The notes under the pieces: model-generated
Seen by the model: only the letters and a program-made list of their open reading frames with translations
Databases searched by the model: none
Told to the model about the DNA's origin: nothing
From: Oscillospiraceae bacterium
GTDB lineage: Bacteria > Bacillota > Clostridia > Oscillospirales > Ruminococcaceae
Assembly: GCA_029068025.1 (NCBI GenBank)
Contig: JAIEDJ010000240.1
Location: 1 to 7,561, forward strand
Length of the DNA: 7,561 bases
Reading direction: 5' to 3'
Position numbers and translations under genes: made by a program
Shown here: positions 1-4,579 of the stretch, piece after piece
Numbering within the stretch: the first letter of the stretch is position 1
Layout: every line of letters begins with the position of its first letter

Positions 1-293
1 ATCAAAAGGCACTTTACCAGTCCCTTGCATACGGGACGATGCATGGTTCCTTTGGGTATAATTATAAAATCACCCTCATACAAGTGCGTCAGGCCGTCCT
101 CAAATTCAATGTCAAATTCGCCTTCAATACAGTAAAACATTTCATCGGAGTTTTCGTGTATGTGAAAATCCAACGTTCTGTTCTCGGCTTGAAGAACATT
201 CAGTATATGATCGTTGAGCGTACCTGCTTTCGTATATTCAAATAAGTTTTCAATTGCGTTTGCTTTTTCTTTTAGATTAACCTTTTGTATCAT
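1..293 (-). CDS. Cupin-domain protein, C-terminal part cut off by window edge
   Basis: Ninety-seven codons are visible from the ATG at 293 and the frame is still open at base 1, so the 3' end is missing. The fold call rests on both cupin motifs: motif 1 is HIHENSDEMFYCIEG (H44, H46, E51) and motif 2 is GDFIIIPKGTMHRPV (H85). Together these supply the usual three-His/one-Glu metal site of a small single-domain cupin. Cupins of this size range from sugar isomerases to dioxygenases and metal-binding regulators, so the substrate cannot be named. The start has an AAAGGTG ribosome binding site (301-307) seven bases upstream, next to the murB stop. Only 15 bases separate the two genes, so it is probably co-transcribed with murB. 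It appears more A+T-rich than murB, which may reflect a different history. Confidence 0.85.
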   Translation of the reverse strand, partial: MIQKVNLKEKANAIENLFEYTKAGTLNDHILNVLQAENRTLDFHIHENSDEMFYCIEGEFDIEFEDGLTHLYEGDFIIIPKGTMHRPVCKGLVKCLL

Positions 294-308
294 AAGCGAT
301 CACCTTTT

Positions 309-1217
309 TCATTTGTCAACGATCAGCATTTCACATTCCAATTCAACGCCCTTTTGCTCGCGGACTACTTTTTTTATATAGTTCACCAGCGCCATAACGT
401 CCTCAAATGTCGCGCCGCCCCTGTTGATAACAAAACCGCTGTGCTTTTCGCTGACCTGCGCTCCGCCTACCGAGTGACCCTTAAGCCCGCACTCCTCGAT
501 AAGCGCAGCCGCGAAGTAGCCATCGGGACGCTTGAACGTGCTGCCGCAGCTCGGATATTCCAGCGGCTGTTTGTCACGGCGCTTTTGAACGACTTCGCTC
601 ATCTTTGCCTTGATCTCGTCCGTATTTCCGCGCTTAAGCTCCATCGTTACCGACAAGATACAGTAACCGTTTTCGGAGAACGCGCTGTGCCTATAGGAAA
701 GCTCCATCTCCACCGCCGTCAGCTCGACGATATTTCCGCTTGTGTCTATGCACCGCGCGGAACGAACTATATCCTTCATCTCCGCGCCATACGCTCCCGC
801 GTTCATGTACAAAGCGCCGCCCACCGAACCGGGGATCCCATACAAACACTCCATACCGGAAAGCCCCTCGTTGGCAGCCGCCGAACAGAGCGCCGCCAGC
901 GAACCTCCCGCACCCGCGGTGACACGTTCGCCGTCAAACTCAAAACCGCCAAGCGCACTTCCGATCTTGATAACAACGCCGCTAAAGCGTTTTATCAGCA
1001 GATTGCTGCCCTTTCCGAGCAAAAAAAACGGTATTCCCTCTGAACGGCAAACGTTCAGCACCTCGCACAGACATTCCTCGGTATTCGGCTCGATAAACAG
1101 TCCGCACTCTCCGCCTATCTGCATAGTTGTCAGCGGCGCAAGCACAAAACCGCGCTCGCATACGCATTTATGCTTCTCACCGATCTTTTCAAGCGCCGAA
1201 AAAAAATGTTCACTCAC
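309..1217 (-). CDS. murB: UDP-N-acetylenolpyruvoylglucosamine reductase (MurB)
   Basis: This cytoplasmic FAD enzyme reduces UDP-GlcNAc-enolpyruvate to UDP-MurNAc with NADPH, the second committed step of peptidoglycan precursor synthesis. The 302-residue length matches the shorter type II MurB of Firmicutes. Motifs in order: TTMQIGG (30-36), LGKGSNLL (67-74) and GIPGSVGGA (127-135) of the FAD-binding region, MNAGAYG (138-144), SYRHS (174-178), CGSTFKRP (224-231) and LECEM (293-297). R176, S226 and E296 match the catalytic Arg, proton-donating Ser and Glu of the Bacillus/Staphylococcus enzymes. The start is GTG at 1217: an AGGGGG site (1225-1230) lies seven bases upstream, the nearby ATG is out of frame, and the next in-frame Met (32) falls inside the TTMQIGG motif. 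A consensus promoter sits directly upstream and the cupin gene follows after 15 bases. Confidence 0.97.
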   Translation of the reverse strand: MSEHFFSALEKIGEKHKCVCERGFVLAPLTTMQIGGECGLFIEPNTEECLCEVLNVCRSEGIPFFLLGKGSNLLIKRFSGVVIKIGSALGGFEFDGERVTAGAGGSLAALCSAAANEGLSGMECLYGIPGSVGGALYMNAGAYGAEMKDIVRSARCIDTSGNIVELTAVEMELSYRHSAFSENGYCILSVTMELKRGNTDEIKAKMSEVVQKRRDKQPLEYPSCGSTFKRPDGYFAAALIEECGLKGHSVGGAQVSEKHSGFVINRGGATFEDVMALVNYIKKVVREQKGVELECEMLIVDK

Positions 1218-1224
1218 GGCATTG

Positions 1225-1230
1225 CCCCCT
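1225..1230 (-). promoter_or_regulatory. Ribosome binding site fixing the GTG start of murB
   Basis: AGGGGG on the minus strand, seven bases before the GTG at 1217. It decides for GTG over the out-of-frame ATG four bases upstream. It lies only two bases past the -10 box of the predicted murB promoter, so a transcript from that promoter may start inside it. Confidence 0.6.
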
Positions 1231-1232
1231 AT

Positions 1233-1260
1233 ATCATATCGACAGCATCCACACTGTCAA
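1233..1260 (-). promoter_or_regulatory. Sigma-A-type promoter before murB
   Basis: On the minus strand there is a perfect TTGACA (-35, 1255-1260), a 16-base spacer and TATGAT (-10, 1233-1238; five of six consensus bases). The expected start is near 1226, leaving a leader of only about nine bases before the GTG and overlapping the ribosome binding site. A short inverted repeat, GACAG (1241-1245) and CTGTC (1254-1258), spans the spacer and part of the -35 box and could be an operator. The motif quality is high, but the geometry relative to the start codon is tight, so use in vivo is uncertain. Confidence 0.55.
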
Positions 1261-1261
1261 A

Positions 1262-1295
1262 TGTCCGCCGATCAGACTATGCTGCTCGGCGGACA
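1262..1295 (-). terminator. Hairpin between the 52-residue ORF and murB, possible weak terminator
   Basis: TGTCCGCCGA (1262-1271) and TCGGCGGACA (1286-1295) form a perfect 10-bp stem around a 14-base loop. On the minus strand it is followed by only three T residues, which are also the first bases of the TTTGACA of the murB promoter. On the plus strand there is no T run at all. It fits the end of the hprK-glucokinase-small ORF unit, but the short U tract means readthrough into murB is likely. A protein-binding site is an alternative reading. Confidence 0.5.
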
Positions 1296-1329
1296 CTGTT
1301 GTGAAAACTGTCATTAGTTTTTCGGAGAA

Positions 1330-1488
1330 TCATTTTGCTTGGGGAGTATTGTTGGTACTGCTGTCGAGCTTGGGCTTATATTGCTCTTCTCCGGATTCTA
1401 TGAACAGCATAAAGTCGTTGATAGCTTTTTCATTCCATCCTGCCGCGCGAAGCCCCAAAATAAGTCTTGCTGTTTCTTGCATATTCAT
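1330..1488 (-). CDS. Small 52-residue protein of unknown function
   Basis: The ATG at 1488 opens a 52-codon frame ending in TGA at 1330. A GGGGG ribosome binding site (1496-1500) lies seven bases upstream and touches the glucokinase stop at 1503-1505, leaving a 14-base gap and suggesting translational coupling. The protein begins MNMQETARLILGLRAAGW and is probably one or two amphipathic helices up to about residue 37 (hydrophobic L9, I10, L11, L13, A22, I23, F26, L28, I30). A polar tail rich in Ser, Thr, Asn and Gln follows. It has no signal peptide, membrane segment or metal-binding Cys/His set. I do not recognise a family. The start signals, operon position and lack of low-complexity sequence in the first 40 residues support a real gene. 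Its role may relate to glucokinase, but nothing in the sequence shows this. Confidence 0.75.
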   Translation of the reverse strand: MNMQETARLILGLRAAGWNEKAINDFMLFIESGEEQYKPKLDSSTNNTPQAK

Positions 1489-1502
1489 TTGACCACCCCC
1501 GC

Positions 1503-2453
1503 TTATATACTATATAGAAATGCCGCGCCGATTATTCCCGCGTCGTTGCCGAGTTTGCAGATATCCAGCCTTGTGGACTTGTTCGGATCGATACAGTATT
1601 GATCGCGCTTGATTATATCCCCAAGCGGCTTGGTGAGATTATCACCCTCCATGCAGATACCGCCGCCGATCAGCAGCACCTCGGGCTGGAACGTATTCAC
1701 AATATTGGTCAGACCGCAGCCGAGATACTCAATATACTTATTGACCAGCTCCTTAGCAGCGGGATCACCCGCGCGCATACCGTCAAACGCGGTCTTTCCG
1801 TCTACGTTGTCAAGCGAGCCGCCCGCGATCTCCCACATCTTGCTGTCCTTATGCTCCTCCATGGTCTCCTTTGTCATATTGATGAGCGCCGTCGCCGAGG
1901 AATATGCCTCGAAGCAGCCCTTACGCCCGCAGGAGCATTGCCGCCCGTTGAATTCAATAACGGTGTGACCCAGCTCCGCGCCGCAGAAGTTGAAGCCCGT
2001 ATAGATCTTTCCGTCAACAATGATACCGCCGCCGACTCCCGTTCCGAGAGTCACCACAACGACGTCCCTGCAGCCCTTGCCCGCGCCCGCGAGCACTTCG
2101 CCGAACGCGGCGGCGTTCGCGTCGTTTTCGACATATATCGGCTTGTCAAGCCGCTTCTTGATAAGCGTCCTCAGATCGGTGTTCTTGAATCCCAGATTGC
2201 ATGAATACAGCACCACTCCGCTGTTTCTGTTTGCAACGCCCGGCGTGCCTATTCCTATGGAATTGATCTCGCCGATAGTGACCTTAGCCTCGCCGAGAAC
2301 CTTCCACACCGTGTCGATTATCGCCGCGCAGATCTCCTCCGCGGGGCGCGGCAGATTGGTCTTTGCCGTTGCCTTTGCCACAATATTGCAATTTTCATCT
2401 ACCAACCCGACCTTAATATTAGTGCCGCCCAAGTCAATACCAATATTATACAT
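1503..2453 (-). CDS. glcK: ROK-family glucokinase
   Basis: Cytoplasmic ATP-dependent sugar kinase, expected to convert glucose to glucose 6-phosphate. The 316-residue protein has the N-terminal phosphate-binding loop GIDLGGTN (5-12), GIGTPG (67-72), ENDANAAAFGE with catalytic Asp111, LGTGVGGG (136-143) and the sugar-binding GAELGH (158-163). The ROK zinc site CSCGRKGC (C173, C175, C180, plus H163) is intact. The ATG at 2453 is chosen because AAGGAG sits six bases upstream and the next residues go straight into the phosphate loop. An in-frame TTG at 2477 would add eight residues but lies inside an inverted repeat and has no ribosome binding site. It follows hprK after a 223-bp gap and precedes the 52-residue ORF by 14 bases. 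ROK kinases also include other hexose and amino-sugar kinases, so glucose specificity rests on similarity of motifs to Firmicute glucokinases. Confidence 0.92.
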   Translation of the reverse strand: MYNIGIDLGGTNIKVGLVDENCNIVAKATAKTNLPRPAEEICAAIIDTVWKVLGEAKVTIGEINSIGIGTPGVANRNSGVVLYSCNLGFKNTDLRTLIKKRLDKPIYVENDANAAAFGEVLAGAGKGCRDVVVVTLGTGVGGGIIVDGKIYTGFNFCGAELGHTVIEFNGRQCSCGRKGCFEAYSSATALINMTKETMEEHKDSKMWEIAGGSLDNVDGKTAFDGMRAGDPAAKELVNKYIEYLGCGLTNIVNTFQPEVLLIGGGICMEGDNLTKPLGDIIKRDQYCIDPNKSTRLDICKLGNDAGIIGAAFLYSI

Positions 2454-2459
2454 CACTTT

Positions 2460-2465
2460 CTCCTT
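2460..2465 (-). promoter_or_regulatory. Ribosome binding site setting the glucokinase start
   Basis: AAGGAG on the minus strand, six bases before the ATG at 2453. It lies about ten bases downstream of the base of the large inverted-repeat structure (2474-2583), close enough for folding of that structure to influence ribosome access. Confidence 0.85.
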
Positions 2466-2473
2466 ATCTAAAA

Positions 2474-2583
2474 GCAATTTGCGAAACGGGCTGCGCTCGC
2501 TTCGCTCACTTAGCCCTAGCCAAGCGCGAAATGCTCACTACGCTTCGCTCCGTTCCGCTTCCGCGCTTGCTTTCGCAAATTGC
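2474..2583 (-). repeat. 110-bp inverted-repeat element with three predicted stems, between hprK and glcK
   Basis: A perfect 13-bp terminal inverted repeat, GCAATTTGCGAAA (2474-2486) and TTTCGCAAATTGC (2571-2583), encloses two further hairpins. One is GGGCT (2488-2492) with AGCCC (2512-2516). The other is CAAGCGCG (2521-2528) with CGCGCTTG (2562-2569). Folded, this gives a three-way junction. Inside are two copies of CGCTTCGCTC (2498-2507 and 2541-2550). On the minus-strand RNA the outer stem is followed by UUUU and then the glcK ribosome binding site. It could be a small palindromic mobile element (REP/MITE type), an mRNA processing or stability element, or an attenuator. No target-site duplication is visible. 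The rest of the gap (2584-2676) holds no gene and no convincing promoter. Confidence 0.8.
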
Positions 2584-2676
2584 CTGCACCATTGTAACGT
2601 TGATCTTGGCTCCAGATCCCTTGCTGCGTGTTTATAATGCTGATCTTGTCAAAAGATACATTACTGCGTCTACTTA

Positions 2677-3648
2677 TTACAGATTGAGATCCGACAGGAT
2701 CTCCTCGTCGTCGGAATCCATACCGAGCTGTCTCAGCAGATCCTTTGCCGCGTTGTAGCCCATCTTCTTCTGACGGTTGTTCATAGCCGCCACCTCAAGA
2801 ATTACCGCGAGGTTGCGTCCCGGCTTTACGGGGATATTCAGCAGCGGCACCTTAACTCCCAGAATGGTCATATAATGCGTATCCACGCCCATACGGTCGT
2901 ATGTCTTTTCGGGATTCCACTGCTCCATCTCAACCACCATATCGATCTTCTCGGACATCTTTACCGAGCCGATACCGAACAACTGGCGGGCGTTTACGAT
3001 ACCGATACCGCGCAGCTCCAAGAAGTGACGGATATTGTCGGGCGAAGAGCCTACAAGCGTGATATTGGACGCCTTGCGGATCTCCACAGCGTCGTCCGCG
3101 ATAAGTCTGTGACCGCGCTTTACAAGCTCAACGGCGGTCTCACTCTTACCTACGCCGCTCTCGCCCATGATCATAACGCCCTCGCCGTATATTTCGATAA
3201 GAACACCGTGGCGCGTGATCCTCGGCGCAAGCTGGAGATTCAGAAACGCCAGCAGCTTCGCGATAAACACGCTCGTGCTCTCTTCCGTTCTGAGGATCGG
3301 TATCTCATAATTCGGAGCAAGCTCCATCATTTCGGGAAATACCTCCTGACCGCGCGTTAGTATCAGCGCGGGGAACCTGTATGACAGCAGATCGGCGATG
3401 CGCTTTTTGCGCGTTTCGGGATCCTGCCCCTCGAGATACGCTCTCTCCATCATTCCCATGACCTGGATACGCTTATTGTCAAAATATTCGTAAAATCCCG
3501 CGTACTGCAGTCCCGGGCGGTTGGTATCGTTGCTTGAGATAAGTATATTTTCGCCGTTCTCGGGCATATACAGCACCTCGAGCTTGAACTCATCCAGCAT
3601 TTTTTTCAAAGGAAACGTAAATTCCCGTGTGATCTCTTCAAGAGGCAT
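2677..3648 (-). CDS. hprK: HPr kinase/phosphorylase (HprK)
   Basis: Bifunctional cytoplasmic enzyme that phosphorylates HPr (and Crh where present) on Ser46 and removes that phosphate, setting carbon catabolite control through CcpA. At 323 residues it is full length. Residues 1-135 are the N-terminal domain. The C-terminal kinase domain starts near RHGVLIEI with catalytic-region H147, then Walker A GESGVGKS (162-169, K168), the ADD motif (D185, D186), the family signature LELRGIGIVNARQLFG (210-225), YDRMG (R252) and the C-terminal PVKPGRNLAVILEVAA stretch (273-288). The ATG at 3648 has AGGAAGGG (3656-3663) seven bases upstream. It is the first gene of the leftward block and has a likely promoter at 3713-3741. 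The glucokinase downstream supports a role in glycolytic carbon sensing. All key residues are present. Confidence 0.97.
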   Translation of the reverse strand: MPLEEITREFTFPLKKMLDEFKLEVLYMPENGENILISSNDTNRPGLQYAGFYEYFDNKRIQVMGMMERAYLEGQDPETRKKRIADLLSYRFPALILTRGQEVFPEMMELAPNYEIPILRTEESTSVFIAKLLAFLNLQLAPRITRHGVLIEIYGEGVMIMGESGVGKSETAVELVKRGHRLIADDAVEIRKASNITLVGSSPDNIRHFLELRGIGIVNARQLFGIGSVKMSEKIDMVVEMEQWNPEKTYDRMGVDTHYMTILGVKVPLLNIPVKPGRNLAVILEVAAMNNRQKKMGYNAAKDLLRQLGMDSDDEEILSDLNL

Positions 3649-3712
3649 AAGATTTCCCTTCCTTGATCTTCAGAATAATTTTTAACAAATCTGATGATTG
3701 TTTATTATTTCT

Positions 3713-3741
3713 ATTATACAATATTATTATAGATTTTGCAA
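3713..3741 (-). promoter_or_regulatory. Likely sigma-A promoter for hprK
   Basis: On the minus strand, TTGCAA (-35, 3736-3741; four of six consensus bases), a 17-base spacer and a perfect TATAAT (-10, 3713-3718). The start would fall near 3706, giving a leader of about 58 bases before the hprK ATG. The surrounding 3649-3838 intergenic region is very A+T-rich, which raises the chance of accidental matches. No clear catabolite-responsive element was seen. Confidence 0.55.
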
Positions 3742-3823
3742 GTATTTTTTTATTTTTTAATAATTTTTTTGTTTAAAATATGCAAATCCGTCAATAATGA
3801 AGGCACAGAAGTCCAATATTGAC

Positions 3824-3830
3824 AAAGGAG
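3824..3830 (+). promoter_or_regulatory. Ribosome binding site setting the spoIIR start
   Basis: AAAGGAG eight bases before the ATG at 3839. It rules out the in-frame ATG at 3797, which has no comparable site and would place 14 polar residues before the signal peptide. Confidence 0.85.
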
Positions 3831-3838
3831 AACTACAT

Positions 3839-4429
3839 ATGAAACGAATTGTAATGATCGCCGCGCTTACGGCAGGATTTATCTTTTTTTCGGCTCTGGG
3901 AGCCTTCACGGTATTTGCGGAACGGTGCGAGGATGTGCGCGGCGAGGTTCTGAGACTTCATATCCCCGCCAACTCCGACAGCCCGGAGGATCAGTCAATA
4001 AAGCTTGAGATCCGCGATATGGTGCTGAACGAATTCGGCAGCCGTTTCACCGATTGCCCCGATCTCAGCCTTGCCGAGGAACAAGCCGCGCTGCTTATCC
4101 CCGAGATAGAGCGCCGCTGCACGGAATATCTCCATGAAAACGGCTTCACCTACGGTGCCAAAGCCGAACTTGTGTCCATGTACTTCACCACGCGCGAATA
4201 CGACAAGCTGATACTTCCGGCAGGCGAGTACACCGCGCTTCGGATAACCCTCGGCAGCGGCGAGGGACACAACTGGTGGTGCGTGATCTTCCCTCAGCTC
4301 TGCCTTCCGGCGGTTTCGGACAAAACGCCCGCCAATGCCGAAAGCGTCCTCGATTCCTTTGGAAAGCCGCAGAAGATCACAGTAAAATTCGCGCTTTTTG
4401 AAATGCTTGAAAGACTGTTCGGCAAGTAA
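3839..4429 (+). CDS. spoIIR: Stage II sporulation protein R (SpoIIR)
   Basis: SpoIIR is the signal made in the forespore and secreted into the intermembrane space, where it activates the membrane protease SpoIIGA to process pro-sigma-E in the mother cell. The 196-residue protein starts with a signal peptide or anchor (MKRI, then a hydrophobic stretch to about residue 27). Family motifs are LRLHIPANSDSPEDQ (38-52) and LGSGEGHNWWCVIFPQLC (138-155), the most conserved parts of SpoIIR. It is slightly shorter than the Bacillus subtilis protein, mostly at the C-terminus. It is divergent from hprK and followed by a strong terminator, so it is monocistronic. In other spore formers it is sigma-F controlled; no convincing sigma-F promoter was found in 3649-3838. 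Confidence 0.95.
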   Translation: MKRIVMIAALTAGFIFFSALGAFTVFAERCEDVRGEVLRLHIPANSDSPEDQSIKLEIRDMVLNEFGSRFTDCPDLSLAEEQAALLIPEIERRCTEYLHENGFTYGAKAELVSMYFTTREYDKLILPAGEYTALRITLGSGEGHNWWCVIFPQLCLPAVSDKTPANAESVLDSFGKPQKITVKFALFEMLERLFGK

Positions 4430-4437
4430 AATATATT

Positions 4438-4469
4438 AAAAATCTCCGCGCTTATCCGCGGAGATTTTT
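4438..4469 (+). terminator. Intrinsic terminator after spoIIR
   Basis: ATCTCCGCG (4442-4450) pairs with CGCGGAGAT (4457-4465) around a six-base loop. The stem extends with A-T pairs to 4438 and 4469, and T-rich sequence follows. It begins eight bases past the spoIIR stop. Confidence 0.93.
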
Positions 4470-4499
4470 GTCATTTTTTACAAATTTCCGTCAAACCTA

Positions 4500-4526
4500 T
4501 TGACTTTATATATATATATATATAAT
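4500..4526 (+). promoter_or_regulatory. Promoter of the LRR lipoprotein, with a TA-repeat spacer
   Basis: TTGACT (-35, 4500-4505) and TATAAT (-10, 4521-4526) are separated by 15 bases, two short of the optimum. The spacer and the first part of the -10 box consist of a TA repeat. The start would be near 4533, giving a leader of about 47 bases. An alternative -10, TAATAA (4523-4528), would have 17-base spacing. An inverted repeat GTCAA (4490-4494) and TTGAC (4500-4504) covers most of the -35 box and could be an operator. Confidence 0.65.
4507..4524 (+). repeat. (TA)9 dinucleotide repeat inside the promoter
   Basis: Nine uninterrupted TA units lie between the -35 box and the end of the -10 box of the lipoprotein promoter. 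Each gained or lost unit would change the spacer by two bases: eight units give 13, nine give 15 and ten give 17. The strand-symmetric tract is prone to slipped-strand mispairing. Confidence 0.9.
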
Positions 4527-4565
4527 AAGTAATGTAGGGCCGGCTTTCAGTCCTAAACACAAAAG

Positions 4566-4571
4566 AAAGGA
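4566..4571 (+). promoter_or_regulatory. Ribosome binding site of the LRR lipoprotein
   Basis: AAAGGA eight bases before the ATG at 4580. It agrees with the start predicted from the lipoprotein signal peptide. Confidence 0.8.
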
Positions 4572-4579
4572 AAAGCATT

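Noticed and set aside
285..1043. Long plus-strand open frame opposite murB
   Set aside because: It is antisense to a clear, motif-complete murB, has no ribosome binding site, and encodes an Arg/Ala/His-rich composition typical of shadow frames.
2454..2477. Upstream TTG start for glucokinase
   Set aside because: It lies within the inverted repeat arm and lacks a ribosome binding site. The AAGGAG at 2460-2465 serves the ATG at 2453.
1599..2637. Plus-strand open frames opposite glucokinase
   Set aside because: They are antisense to a gene with all ROK motifs, and their predicted proteins show no domain pattern.
2631..2652. TTGACA and TATAAA on the minus strand between hprK and glcK
   Set aside because: The boxes are only 10 bases apart, too close for a sigma-A promoter, and neither has a partner at 16-18 bases.
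3797..3838. Upstream ATG extension of SpoIIR
   Set aside because: It has no ribosome binding site and would put polar residues ahead of the signal peptide. The ATG at 3839 has a good AAAGGAG.
3660..3838. Sigma-F promoter for spoIIR
   Set aside because: No GYATA plus GG-containing -10 pair with 15-16 base spacing was found, so it is left unassigned despite being expected biologically.
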